64,000 bases of DNA from Saccopteryx bilineata (Eukaryota > Chordata > Mammalia > Chiroptera > Emballonuridae): positions 60,364,410 through 60,428,409 of the forward strand of contig NC_089495.1 in the NCBI RefSeq assembly GCF_036850765.1. The letters run 5' to 3'. The notes below the pieces were generated by a model. That model had not been told where the DNA came from. It saw only the letters and a program-made list of their open reading frames with translations, and did no database searches. The translations under genes and the position numbers were made by a program. Positions 1 through 11,503 of the stretch are shown one piece after another (position 1 is the stretch's first letter; each line of letters opens with the position of its first letter).

Positions 1-344
1 CTGAGGCTGCAGGGGTTTTGAGTTTTCTCAAATGTTACTAGGAATTCTTCTGAATTTTAGAGTGTTCTATGGCTTAATAGTTGCCATTTTCTTTTTTTAA
101 AGCTTCCAAAATGGGAAAATATAGTCAGGCAACTTTATAGCTTTTGAATATACATCATTGCCCTCATGATGTTCAAGTGTCATTGATGTTACATAATTCA
201 AACTGACTCTCAAAAAATGAGGGGTTATAAATTTGGAATATAATTAATAAAATGAATATAAAAATAACTATTTTTACAGATACTAAAAGTAATAAAATAT
301 TAAAAGTAACTTAAAATCAACAGGTTACATAATTTTTCCTTTTT
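1..344. other. AT-rich spacer, nothing recognised
   Basis: AT-rich sequence with no open frame of note and no repeat I can name. Confidence 0.5.
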
Positions 345-615
345 TCTCTTTTAAATTTAAAAATATTAAGGTATAGTTTCAATGTTGCAGAAGACACCCT
401 GTTACAGTGTATAGTTCTGTGAATTTTAACAGTTATAGCTAGTCATGTCATCATCACCAAAATCAACATATAGAATAATTTCAACAGTCTCTGGAATTTT
501 TCATGTTTCTCTTCCCAGTCCTAACTCCCAACAAACATTGTTCCCATAGACATTTGTCTTTAAAACTACACTACTATAGCCACTTACTTATTAACTATTT
601 ATCTTTGTACAATTC
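345..615 (-). mobile_element. Old L1 3'-end fragment (L1M/HAL1-like)
   Basis: The stretch reads like the reverse complement of an ancient mammalian L1 3' region: a 'TTAAGGTATAGTTT' start, then phrases such as 'ACAGTTATAGCTAGTCATGT', 'CATCACCAAAATCAACATAT' and the C-rich 'CCCAGTCCTAACTCCC'. It is heavily diverged and has no visible target duplication. The subfamily (L1ME-like) is a guess; a repeat-library alignment would settle it. Confidence 0.5.
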
Positions 616-1249
616 CCTTCAGAGCCTACATACATGAAGCACTCCATGTTTTTTATTCCCTCCAAATATACCCCAGGTTTCTTATCTACAGGAATGACAA
701 AAGTCTTTATGAAATTGCACAAGCCAGGTGTTTAGGCAGAATTCTTCACTTGCCTCTTACCTATCCCTCATCTAGGATCTCATTATAATAACAAGACCTA
801 GACCACCTAACAATAGTGGAGAAGTATTGTGTTAACTATTCTCCTGAGGACAGTGTGATGCAATGCAGCTGCATATCTGTGCAATGTAAAAAAATATTAT
901 AGAATAAGAAGTTTATCTGTTTGACCTTGAATGATTATTATACAAATGTTCTTAACAATGTGATACAACTTTCAGTAGTCCAATGGACTCTCCGTTACAC
1001 TATTAAGCCTGACTGTGATATATTATATTTTTAATAGCTAGTAGAAGGAACCCAGTTGAGATATTTAGGAGTATTCCCTCTTTCACACTAACTGCTTGCT
1101 CTACTTTGGGAAGTTGAAGTGTCTTACTATGTAGATTTGCAAAACAGCTCCTTAGCACTTTGCATTAGAGGTATGCCACAATTTTCTTCAGTGTATTACT
1201 GTTTGCTTTCAGTTTTTAAATATTTTTCATATAAAAATTTTTACCTGCT
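616..1249. other. Spacer, nothing recognised
   Basis: No coding signal and no repeat that I can identify on either strand. Confidence 0.45.
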
Positions 1250-1498
1250 CAATTAAACTTATTGGGGTGATGTTGGTAAATAAGATGGTATGAATTTTAA
1301 ATGCACAGCTCTGTGATAAATAAACTTCATATTTCATTGTGTGCCCACCACCCAAAGTCAAGTGTTCTTTCACTACCATATATTTGATCCACTTTATCCT
1401 TTACTAACCCCTTTTACCATTTACTATCCCACTGCTCCTCTTACCCATGGCAACCACCATACTGTTGTCCCTGTCTGAGTTTTTGTTTGCTTGTTGTT

Positions 1499-1543
<45 letters not shown>

Positions 1544-2125
1544 TATTTTTCTGAAGTTGGAAACAGGGAGGCAGTCAGACAGACTCCCGCATGCGCCCGA
1601 CCGGGATCCACCCAGTACGCCCACCAGGGGGAGATGCTCTGCCCATCTGGGGCCTCGCTCTGCAGCAATCAGAGCCATTCTAGCGCCTGAGGCAGAGGCC
1701 ACAGAGCCATCCTCAGCACCCGGGCAAACTTTGCTCCAGTGGAGCCTTGGCTGTGGGAAGGAAAGAGAGAGACAGAGAGGAAGGAGAGGGGGAAGGGTGG
1801 AGAAGCAGATGGGCGCTTCTCCTGTGTGCCCTGGCCGGAAATTGAACCCAGGACTCCTGCACGCCAGACCGACGCTCTGCCACTGAGCTAACCGGCCAGG
1901 ACATGTTTGCTTGTTTTTTGTTTGTTTGTTCCTTTGTTGCTTTCAGTTTTATCTCTCGCACACGAGTGAAGTCATATATATGATTCTTAACTTTTTCTGC
2001 CTTATTTTACTTAGCATGATATTTCAAGATCTAACCATGTTGTTGCAAATAGTAGTATTTCATCTTATGCTGACTAGTATTCCATTTTATATATAAATGT
2101 ACCACATCTTTCGTTTGTTAGTCTT
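1250..2125 (-). mobile_element. 5'-truncated L1, 3' end, interrupted by a SINE
   Basis: The left edge has the inverted L1 tail signature 'TTATTGGGGTGATGTTGGTAA' (split here by the 20-base limit: TTATTGGGGTGATG then TTGGTAA). It is followed by 'CACCACCCAAAGTCAAGT' and 'GGCAACCACCATACTGTTGT', the typical reversed 3' UTR of laurasiatherian L1s. After the SINE the sequence resumes with the reversed end of ORF2, around 'CTGACTAGTATTCCATTTTA' (the antisense of the L1 YSA region). The element is cut off near 2,125. It is non-functional: only the tail of ORF2 is present. Confidence 0.75.
1496..1903 (-). mobile_element. Family A (Rhin-1-like) tRNA-derived SINE
   Basis: On the plus strand the A-tail appears first as a long T-run (about 1501-1542), followed by GTATTTTTCTGAAG. 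The tRNA-like head lies at the right end (CCGGCCAGG at about 1,892). Flanking copies of TGTTTGCTTGTT at 1484-1495 and 1904-1915 form a perfect 12-bp target duplication, which shows insertion into the older L1. The unusually long, clean T-run suggests a fairly recent insertion or tail expansion. Confidence 0.9.
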
Positions 2126-3337
2126 TTGTTTTTTTATTTCTTTTTTATTATTATTAAATGTATTGTGATGACCTGGATTTTTTTAAAATCTCATTTCACA
2201 AAAATACATAAAATTTTTTAAATGTTCTACAACATTCAGTTTATCAAGCAAATTAAAATTAATCTTACACTAGATTTAAAAAAAATGTATCTGAAGGCCA
2301 GTTTATGAGAAAGAGCATTCCAGGCTGGGAAGAATGGAAAAGTATACATTCTTCAGCCAATTCAATTAACTTAATGGGTACTCTAGTTGAAAGAATTTAT
2401 TGCCACAGTACGGGGGAAATTTATGATGGGACAGAAATACTTCAACCATATTTCTTGTCCGATTATCTAAATGAACAAACTATGAATAAGAAATAACTGG
2501 GAATACACAAACTCAACTTATCATACCTTAATTTTACTCCTTTTCTTCCAATGGCATTTGATGTAAATGTACCCAGAATCCCAAGATAAAAAAATATATT
2601 AACATAAAGAAAGATGATTGATTAAGGGATTGAAAAGACATTAATGCTCACTAGATAATACAAGTCCTAGTGGTCACAGATACATATATTTGTCTATTTT
2701 CTATGTTAAATTGGGTAGTCAAGGTTTATGTGGCTAAATTATTTGTCTAAGGACACATTTGACCTTGTATTGAATTGTGACCTCTGATTGGTAAATTTCA
2801 ACTGGACAAGAAAGGAGAAAATGAAATAATGTTGATGCTTGAGTGGGGAGTTCAAACAATGTATAGTCTCTTGGCAAAACCTTATGACATTGAATAGTGA
2901 GTAAATCACTTCCTTGTGGGGTCAAATTAAGTTTTGGGTAAGGTTAAGCTTCTTGCCAACAGAAACTCTTTCCCAGAGACTCTGTATTTGTGACTGAATG
3001 AAAGAGAATAGAACTGCTGATTTGGCTGTTATTCATGCTCTGTTCCTCTCAGGTGAGTCCAGAACATGTGAGCAGCTACAATCTGGTCAGCAAGGCTATG
3101 TGAGGCTGCATAGCAGCCTGATTTTCAGTGTCTGCAGCAAATCGACTGAAATCTATCATCTCAGAAAAAAATTTAGCATACCCTTCTAACGCTGTGAGTG
3201 TAAATTGCCTTCAGCCTTAGATAAAACAGTATCAAAATCTACTGACTGTGCCTCTTCACTCTTCATGCTGGTTTAACCCAACACTGGAATCTGATAAGTT
3301 TACTATGATCCAGTGAGCACTTACAAAAAGAGACTTA
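2126..3337. other. Spacer, nothing recognised
   Basis: Two short open frames of 63 codons (2,305-2,496 and 2,998-3,189, plus strand) are present. Neither resembles a known protein or is flanked by convincing splice sites. No repeat was recognised. Confidence 0.45.
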
Positions 3338-3348
3338 AAAAAATTCCA

Positions 3349-3728
3349 GGCCCTGGCCAGTTGGCTCAGTGGTAGAGTGTCGGCCTGGCGTGCAGGAATC
3401 CCGGGTTTGATTCCTGGCCAGGGCACACAGGAGAAACACCCATCTGCTTCTCTACCCCTCCCCCTCTCCTTCCTCTCTATTTCTCTTTTCCCCTCCCACA
3501 GCCAAGGCTCCATTGGAGCAAAGTTTGCCCGGGCACTGAGGATGGCTCTGTGGCCTCTGCCTCAGGCGCTAGAATGGCTCTGGTTGCAACAGAGCGATGC
3601 CCCAGATGGGCAGAGCATTGCCCCCTGGTGGGCATGCCGGGTGGATCCCGGTCAGGCGCATGCAGAAGTCTGTCTGACTGCCTCCCATTTCCAACTTTAG
3701 AAAAAAAAAAAAAAAAAAAAAAGAAATA
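3349..3728 (+). mobile_element. Family A (Rhin-1-like) SINE, full length
   Basis: The tRNA-like head starts at GGCCCTGGCCAG. An A-box-like TGGCTCAGTGGTAGAG lies at about 3,361 and a B-box-like GGTTTGATTCC at about 3,404. The middle contains the pyrimidine-rich block (CTCCTTCCTCTC) and the 'GCCAAGGCTCCATTGGAGCA' segment; the 3' end is an A-run from 3,700. AAAAATTCCAG occurs immediately before and after (3,339-3,349 and 3,729-3,739), so the target duplication is perfect. Confidence 0.92.
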
Positions 3729-3739
3729 AAAAATTCCAG

Positions 3740-6700
3740 AGTTACTACTAAAGACTACTATTGGAAAGACTAAAAAAAAAAAAAAATACTGATTGCTTTA
3801 AAAAAAGCTGATCCCTCCCATCCAACAAAAGTTTTTCTTTGTGAGTGGGTTATAGATGAACTTTCTGATTTGCTAAAGCCTCTGATATCTTTATAATATA
3901 AATAAAAGAGAAAGTTTCTAAATGAAATGAAAATGACACAGTACTGTGATATGTTAAGCACAGTATCAAGTAGACATGGTTAAAAATGTTATGGGATTAT
4001 GTTATCTTGTTAAATTGACTTTGGAAGATCCAAGCACCTTATTCAACAACAATAACCCTTAATTTAAATGGGACATATGTAATCTCAGTATCTTTCTCAT
4101 ATAACCTGATTTGTTAAATTATTATTTACAATACAAAGATATGAGCTGATATATCCTTTGCCACAGAATTTAAAATATATCTCTAAATCATGTCTTCAAC
4201 TAATGCACTGATGAATGAAGAATGGGAAGATATTGAAGATAATGTAATTTTTAGTAGAATCGGTATGAATTATTTGTTCTTTACAGCAGAGTCACATTTT
4301 TATTTGATATTTAGTATTGAGTTACAAGGTAAGTACTGTAAAAAGGTGGACTTCTTAAAAAGTGATGATTTTTTCCTGATGAACAAGACATCACAACATT
4401 GATTCTGAAAGGTCATTGAGACCTCTAGAAACTAGCACACTGAGTTCAATTTTATTATTCATGCAATAGTAATAAAAAATAATAACTTAAGAATGTTGGA
4501 CACCTGCTAAGTCATTATTAGATAAATGCTCATAATAATTAACTATCATGTGTTCACACACATCTGATCATTGAAAAACAGACCAAGTACATTCAGGAAA
4601 GCCCTTTTGTGCCACCTTGACTTGGGTTGCTGAGGAATGGTGAAATTTATGTTCTAGTAAAAAAAAAATTAAGCAGCTCTTTAATAGAAAAAAATAATTT
4701 ATTAGATGGTTCTGTATCTCTTACAATATCTTGTATTATATTCTGTCAAATGCACAACATTTTGTAGCTATTTCTGTGAAAAGTGAAGGAATCAGTACAG
4801 TGAGGTCAGAATTTAAAGGAGGTAGTTTGGGAATACTGAGTGAGGGAATAGAAGAGGGATCAAAAGAAGGCAGTAAATGATACAACTAGAGAAATATGTG
4901 TGAAATGATATGGGGCTGCTAAAATACTGAGACTTAATCATAAGATTATAGTCATTCCTTACCCCCCCTTCCCCACACCTTACCAACACCAACAAAGCTC
5001 CTGTGTAGTAACAGTGGATAACAAATAAAGAGCTGAAAGATACAAAATCTGAGGAGGAATACTTAGGAAGTCAAAGTTCAGAGAGGAGAGCAAAACAACG
5101 AGGACCAAAGGAATTTGAAGACTCTACATCTGTAGCTAGGAAAATTTTTAAACAGAACCCAGCTCCTACCCAGATTAACGTAAAATTTCATGATGAAAGC
5201 CATTTTACCTCAGTTTCTATTATCCAATACATCATGTCCAGCTTTTAACCAAAAGTTGCAAGGCATGTTAAAAAGCAAATAAAAAACACAATCTGAAGAG
5301 AAAAAGCAAGTGTGACATTTAGTTATGACACAGATATTGAAATTAACATACATGTAATTTAAAGCAACTGTGATTATTTTGCTAAGGCATCTAATTAAAA
5401 AAGGGGTTAAGGTTGTAATATACTTGTGTAATCAAAAAGACAGAAATTCTAAAAAAACTGTAACAATGTAAATGAAAACCTAGAAGTCAGAAATATAACA
5501 GAAATGAAGACTTTTTAAATGAGTGCATCAGTAGACCTGACATGACTAAGGAACAAATTAGTGAGCCAGAAGATACATCAAGAGAAACTTTCCAAAGTGG
5601 AAAGCAAAGAGAAAATAATAATAATAATAATTTACAATTTAAAAATTGTAAATAACAACTGTACATATAAACACAGTTGGTAGCTGGATTAAATTTGGGC
5701 ACCCACCTATTCTGCCAAATGTGACATGGTTCTTCCAGACACTCCATTGCCCCTCCCTGAGCTGCATCACTGTACACACCCCAAACTTCTCTAGGCCATG
5801 CTAGACTCCCATTGTGGCAGAAAGTGGCAGAGTCAAGGGTACTGATGGGGAGTGGGAGTTGTCCAAGAATTGGAGCACCAGGTGTCAGGAAATAATCAAC
5901 TGACAACCAGACCCAGGAAAGTAGTGAAACAGTAAGGAACAGGTTTACATGTGAGTCAAAACTTCAATCCCTAGGCATATGTATTATTTTCCAATCTTGA
6001 CATAATTGACACAAACTCAAAGACAATTTTTTTTATTTTTTTATTTTTATTTTATTTTTTGCATTTCAAGATGGCAACTGCAAAGCATTAAACTTTTTCC
6101 AAGTGGGGTTTTGTTTGACTGTACTGGTGGCATATGCATGTTGCTGGCTCTGTACAGCAACAAAGTAATGGAAACAATTTACTAGTATTTATTAAAGAAT
6201 GCAAACTGCACACATTTAAGTTCTATGGCATATAAATTAGACTATGAAGTCTGATTAACTCTTTGTTTCTATAAATTGTTTATCTTGTACTGGGTAATAT
6301 TTTTTCTTTGAGAGAAACAGAACCATTCCTTAAAATATCTGACTCAATGGCAGAAATGTTCTGTATATTGATTTTTTTTCTTATTGTAATTATGAAGATT
6401 TTATAAGTATATGGTATTATTCCATATACATAGGTTTGCATCGTGTATGTTGACAAATTTGTTAAATATTTATATGGTCTAGAATCATTTTATTGCATTT
6501 AAATTTAACTTAGGTATTTAATGTGCTTTTATACATTATTTCTTTCTTTGTTTCTGTTTCCTAAATACATATAGCATGAGATCATTTATCAGAGATGGTA
6601 ACTTTCTTTTTTCCATGATCCTGAAATTCTTTAAAATTAGACTTACTGACAAAGAAAAAATAAGACCGCTGACATGGCCTTTGATTCATTTCTCTCCTGA

Positions 6701-6803
6701 TTACTCTGGGAGAGGGAGGATGCTTCCTGGAATGAAGGAGACAAATGACAACCTAATTACTTTGCAAACTTGCTATGATTATCATCCTATAAATAGACAA
6801 AAC
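3740..6803. other. Long spacer with one less AT-rich block
   Basis: Mostly AT-rich unassigned sequence. An (AAT)n microsatellite lies at about 5,614-5,630. Directly after it, about 5,670-5,950 is clearly richer in G and C and carries most of a 139-codon minus-strand frame (5,487-5,906). No domain, splice pattern or repeat family could be recognised, so the frame is not called a gene. A T-rich tract lies at 6,026-6,060. Confidence 0.45.
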
Positions 6804-6817
6804 ATATCAATTTTTTT

Positions 6818-7178
6818 GTATTTTTCTGAAGTTGGAAACAGGGAGGCAGTCAGACAGACTCCCGTGTGCACCCAACTGGGATCCACCCAGCATGCCCACC
6901 AGGGAGCGATGCTCTGCCCATCTGGGGCATTGCTCTGTTGCAACCAGGGCCATTCTAGCACCTGAGGCAGAGGCCATGGAGCCATCCTCAGCACCCAGGC
7001 CAACTTTGCTCCAATGGAGCCTTGGTTGGGGGAGAGGAAGAAAGAGACAGAGAGGAAGAAGAGGAAGGGGGTGGAGAAGCAGATGGGCGCCTCTCCTGTG
7101 TGCCCTGGCCGGGAATCAAACCCGGGACTCCTGCACGCCATGCTGACGCTCTATCACTGAGCCAACTGGCTAGGGCCC
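6818..7178 (-). mobile_element. Family A (Rhin-1-like) SINE
   Basis: Starts with a T-run and GTATTTTTCTGAAGTTGG and ends with the inverted tRNA-like head at TGGCTAGGGCCC. The flanks TCAATTTTTTT (6,807-6,817) and TCAAATTTTTTT (7,179-7,190) are a near-identical target duplication. It carries several changes from the A5/A6 type copies (at 15.6 and 23.7 kb), for example TTGGTTGGGGGAGAGG in place of TTGGCTGCGGGAGGGG. Confidence 0.88.
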
Positions 7179-7212
7179 TCAAATTTTTTTTAAATAAAGA
7201 AGCATTGTTATA

Positions 7213-7521
7213 GCCTGGCCAGGCAGTGGTGGAACAAATAGAGCATCAAACTGGGACGTGGAGAACCCAGGTCGCTGGCTTGAGCTCGGGCTCATCTGGT
7301 TTAAGCAATGCTCACCAGCTTGAGCCCAAGGTCATTGGCTTGAGCAAGGAGTCATTTGGTCTGCTGTAGCCCCCCAGTCAAAGTGCATATGAAAAAGCAA
7401 TCAATGAACAACTAAGATGCCACAAAGAAGAATTGATGCTTCTCATCTCTCTCCCTTCCTGTCTTTCTGTTCCTATCTGTCCCTCACTTGTCTCTGTCAC
7501 ACAAAAAAGAAAAGAAAAGAA
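7213..7521 (+). mobile_element. Family B tRNA-derived SINE
   Basis: The head GCCTGGCCAGGCAGTGG is followed by a decayed B-box region and by the family-B body (CTCACCAGCTTGAGCCCAAG, then TGAGCAAGGAGTCATT). The body ends in a pyrimidine-rich block and an AAAAGAAAAG tail. AGAAGCATTGTTATA (7,198-7,212) and AGAAGCGTTATTATA (7,522-7,536) form a 15-bp target duplication with two mismatches. This is the only plus-strand family B copy in the window. Confidence 0.85.
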
Positions 7522-7536
7522 AGAAGCGTTATTATA

Positions 7537-8924
7537 AAGGGCTATAAACAAGTTGTCCTTGGTTTAGCATTTCTTATGTCAAACAAACCTGAGATCAAGG
7601 GATTTGGGATGTATAGCTTTCTGTAGAATATCATATAAACTATATAGCATCTAAGATATAAAATACAGTTGTTTTATAACCTATGTGCTCCCTACTTCAT
7701 GAACTTTTATAATATGTATACCTTATTAGTGACCAATTCATTACCCTGAGCCATAGATGCCATGTCTAATATGTGAAGGAAGAAACATCTCAAGTATTTC
7801 TGTTTCACTTATAACTCTTTATTGATTTGACCATTAGAAATATTAGTAAAGCTTGATAATGGGCAAGATATGCGATTTGTTTGACTCTAATTTGACAGTC
7901 TAATTCTTTGCATTGTTATAAAAACATTTGCATTTAAATGCAAATAAAATATTGGTAATTCAGGCCCATAAATTTTAAGCAACTTGCTCAATAAATTTTT
8001 TGAGTTTTCAAATAATGCTATTTGAGATTAAACCATTTATCTAGAAAAAAAGAGGAAAATGTTGATACCATTACACACAATTATATGAACTAAAAACGTT
8101 TTAGAAGCTGTCAACATCTTGGTCTATCAACTTTAACAGCAACCTATAAAAATGTTCTTGTTTTGTACATCTTTAATTTGGAAAGCAGAGAAGCATGTTG
8201 TTCTGCAGCTTCCATAACATCTGTCACTCACATCGGGGACATAAGTTTATTTCCATAGATCATCTTATCTGTACTGAAGTTTTTGTCATAAATCTTGATC
8301 TTTAGTAAGTAAATTCATGAACCTTATAATTGACATAGTATATAGAATTGTATATATAGCATGGAAGCATCTCTAATGTTGATTTTACTTAATCTTTAAC
8401 CTGACATATTGCAGGTTTTACAGTAGCAGTTCTCACATTGAGACTCCATCTGTTAATGATAGGAAACAACATTGTTATACTCCAGGAAGCTGCCAAAAAG
8501 TGTAAATGACTTGGTATGTAGCTAACTGGAGTTCAGGTAAACCCAGCGATGCTTTTTTAAATTTTCCATTCACACAGGAATAACTTCTGAACACAATGAC
8601 TGATAGAATTGTTGTAGATCAGACTTCTTAAGACACCATAGAAACAGTAATAAGTATCTATTGCTGTCGATATGCAGAAATTCCATTAGCATTTGTCAGA
8701 AAGAACCTAGGCATTCTGACAGAACTATTAAACCTACTAGTTCATATAAATTAGCTAAATTAAGGTTACCAAATGCTTTCTTGAGCCTTACCAGTATCTT
8801 GATTATATTTGTTACAGTATTTCAAAAATCCTTCCAGGCATGCCAAAGTGCGATAATGTGTGCATTCAAAAGTAAATAAGACTAGTGCTTCTTAACCAAT
8901 AGTCTTTTCCAGGTCAGATGAATA
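7537..8924. other. Spacer, nothing recognised
   Basis: Only short chance frames are present (one of 72 codons at 8,661-8,879). No repeat or gene was recognised. Confidence 0.45.
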
Positions 8925-9065
8925 AATTTTCATTTGACACCTACTGTGTGCCAGAAAGTTTGTTGAGTGCTGGATCTACAGATTATGCAAAGCATATTTT
9001 CTTACCTCAAATAGCACACCAATTAGTTACTGAGAAAGATATACAGGCATGTAACTAGAAAGCAA
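8925..9065 (-). repeat. L2 LINE 3'-end relic
   Basis: The phrase 'CACCTACTGTGTGCCAGAAA' followed by 'GTGCTGGATCTACAGATTAT' is the reversed 3' end of the ancient mammalian L2 LINE, diverged but in the usual order. Confidence 0.7.
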
Positions 9066-9189
9066 TCCATTAAACACAAATATGGGGTGGGAGGAGAACT
9101 GATAACATAGCAGTGTAAGATAATGAAAAGAGTTCAGAGTTTTTACTAAAACTACTTTAAAAACAGCCTTTAATATATATCATACTTTT

Positions 9190-9320
9190 TAAGTAAATGA
9201 CATTGAGAAAGTTTTATAATTTCTATAATTTTATTTTCTTGTCTGTAAAGTAGGAGATATACTTACTGAGTAGTTTTATTTCAAAGATTAAAATAAATTT
9301 ACAAATTTATAAAATTTCAC
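9190..9320 (+). repeat. MIR SINE relic
   Basis: The order GAGAAAGTTTTATAATTTCT, then CTTGTCTGTAAAGTAGGAGA, then TTTCAAAGATTAAAATAAAT follows the central and 3' part of the mammalian MIR consensus (core 'CTCATCTGTAAAATGG'). It is strongly diverged. Confidence 0.5.
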
Positions 9321-9369
9321 AGAAGAAATATAATAAACTCAGAAATTTTCACATGAGATTTGAAGACTA

Positions 9370-9722
9370 GGTGTCTTAGTTTAAGGTCTATAATAAATTA
9401 TCCTAAAATAGGTATTTTAAACAGCAAACATTTATTACAGTTCTGGAAGGTGGAAAGTTTAAGATAAAGGTGTTTGCAGATCTGGTGTCTGAGAGCCCAT
9501 TTTCTGATATTCAGATAGCCTTTTCCTTGTATCTTTTTATGGTGGAGAGTAGAGAGAGAGAGAACCTGTTCATGCCTCTTCTTACAAAAATCTTATTACT
9601 AAAGGTCCCACCCTTATACCCTAATCATTATCCCAAAAGCACCATCTCCAAATACTATCATATTGGAAGTTAGAATTTCAACTCATAAATTTTGAGGGGG
9701 ACATGTTCAGTCTATCACATTA
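9370..9722 (-). mobile_element. MaLR (MLT1/MST-type) LTR relic
   Basis: In plus-strand order this reads as an inverted MLT1-type LTR: 'TTATTACAGTTCTGGAAGGT', 'AGATAAAGGTGTTTGCAGAT', 'TTACTAAAGGTCCCACCCTT', 'CACCATCTCCAAATACTATC', then 'GGGGGACATGTTCAGTCTAT'. It is a non-coding endogenous-retrovirus-like remnant. A 67-codon frame (9,470-9,673) inside it is a by-product. Confidence 0.75.
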
Positions 9723-10444
9723 GATTTGTTTTACCAGGTGGGGAAAGGGAGAGAAATAACAGAAAAGATATATAGGCTCTTGAAAACACATCCTATGTTT
9801 AGAAGGTGGCATATACTATCGTGTGTCTCTGTACTGTGGATCTGGAATTATAAAATAAGATGGTGAGAATACAAGTTAAAATGATAGATGAAGTAGTTCT
9901 TTAAATTAGATATCTCTCTTTTGAATAATGGTTATTTTTTATAATGGATTAAGCAAAAACAGATAAAAACATATGTCCCTATTCTGTAAATAATACGAAC
10001 AGTTGCCAGTGTGAAATAATTTGAAAATAAACTCACTAAATAGAACATAAGGTTGACAGTTTTTTGATGACTAAATTCAGGTTTAGAAGTATTTTTATCA
10101 ACAATACATATAATGACTCTGTAAGACAGTAAATATATCCCTGTACTGAAATCCATCCTATGAGAAAAATATATATGGTCAGACCATAGATGGTAATTTG
10201 GAATGGATTTCCACATTGAAAAATAGGCTGGGGACAGATTTAAGTACTGGATTTCATTAAGCCAATGAGGAAAGGAGATGGGTATGTATCATCTACTTAG
10301 CTACCTTTTCTTAAGTTTTGAAATGGTCTTTTGGGGAAAAAAAAGGGGGCTTTCAGTGCAAAATATATGTAAAATAAGAGTATAATTTGAACTAAATTAG
10401 TCATTATTAAAATGAATAAAATCATTCAAAAGAAAAGAACACTC
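9723..10444. other. Spacer, nothing recognised
   Basis: AT-rich. A 94-codon minus-strand frame at 9,932-10,216 has no recognisable domain and no supporting context. Confidence 0.45.
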
Positions 10445-10590
10445 TAAATAGTGTTCCTGATATTTTGTGTTTTACTACAAGAAAGTACAGAGTTTTGATC
10501 TGTCCTATAACAAGGATTGTATATGAATCTTAAATTGTTATAAATGTCATAATTCAATGCACTGATCATGATAAGTAAAGAGAAAAAAAT
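10445..10590. repeat. Unclassified dispersed repeat, copy 1
   Basis: This segment aligns by eye with 14,370-14,515 over about 110 bases. Both share a GAAAGTA/GGAAGTAT start, then ATCTGTCCT, an ACCTTAAAT/ATCTTAAAT block, TCAATGCA and TGGTCATGATA/TGATCATGATA. I cannot name the family; an old DNA transposon or LTR fragment is possible. Confidence 0.5.
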
Positions 10591-10679
10591 TTCTCCTTAG
10601 GTATGTGGGCATGTTTCTAGGAATACAGTGAGGCATACTATTGTTGTTGTCTGGAGAAAAGGATTAATTGAAAGTAATT

Positions 10680-10935
10680 GATGAAAGGTAAAGAAAGGTG
10701 ATGAAAGTAAAGAAAAAAAGAAACCTATAGACACAGAGAAGTGTGGGGATTGCAGAAGGGAAAAGGGACCAGAGGGTGGAGGAAGGTAAAGAGGGGATAG
10801 ATGTAATGGAGGGAGACTTGACTTGAGGTGGTGAACATACAAAACAATACACAGATAATGTATTATGGAATTGTGCACCTGAAACCTGTATAATTTTATT
10901 AACAAATGTCACCCCAATAAATTCAATGTTATTTT
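10680..10935 (+). mobile_element. L1 3' UTR fragment
   Basis: The right part carries the laurasiatherian L1 end in sense orientation: GGTGGTGAACATACAAAACA, then GTGCACCTGAAACCTGTATA, then AATGTCACCCCAATAAATTC with an AATAAA signal. The purine-rich stretch before it fits the 3' UTR. The left edge is uncertain, and minus-strand frames of 82 and 102 codons here are shadows. Confidence 0.75.
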
Positions 10936-11129
10936 AATCTGGAGAAATAAAGAATGATAAGAAAGAAATACTTCAAATTCTGACATTTTTTAAAACAAAA
11001 AATGAGATTTTATCATTACATTTAGATAATTCTTTCAAAAATATCTTTTGTTATATTGAAAATAGTGATAACTAGAATATCAGGGTAAAATTAAATTGTG
11101 TCCTGTGGAATTTGAAATGTTTTACTTTG

Positions 11130-11490
11130 GGCCCTGGCCAGTTGGTTCAGTGGTAGAGTGTCAGCTCAGCATGGATATCCCAGGTTCGATTACCAGTCAA
11201 GGCACAAAGGAGAAACAACCATTTGCTGCTCCACTCCTCTCACTCCCTCATCTCTCTCTCTCTTTGTCTCCCACAGACCTGGCTCAATTAGTTTCAGCAC
11301 ATTGGCCCAAGTCCTGAGGATGGCTCCATGAAGCCTCCACCTCAGACACTAAAAATAACTTAATTGCAGCATGGGCCTAGATGGGCAGAGAGTAGCCTCA
11401 GAAAGGGGTTGTTCGGTGGAACCCAATCAGGCAGCATGTGGGAGTCTGTCTCTCTCTCTCTCTCTCCCTTCCTCTTACTTAGAAAAAAAA
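11130..11490 (+). mobile_element. Old family A SINE copy
   Basis: The head GCCCTGGCCAGTTGG and B-box-like GGTTCGATTACC are clear, but the body is much more decayed than in other copies and the 3' part carries a (TC)n expansion at about 11,450-11,466. ATGTTTTACTTTG (11,117-11,129) and ATGTTTCACTTTG (11,491-11,503) form the target duplication, with one mismatch. Confidence 0.85.
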
Positions 11491-11503
11491 ATGTTTCACT
11501 TTG

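Noticed and set aside
1424..1886. Open frames with poly-lysine or poly-phenylalanine around 1.5 kb
   Set aside because: They are translations of the SINE A-tail and body; all frames arise from one insertion with a target duplication.
3349..3425. tRNA-like A and B boxes at the SINE heads
   Set aside because: They are internal polymerase III promoter remnants of SINEs, followed by a SINE body. No copy forms a complete tRNA with an acceptor stem and its own terminator.
5487..5906. 139-codon minus-strand frame
   Set aside because: No recognisable domain, no splice or promoter context. Kept only as an unassigned block of interest.
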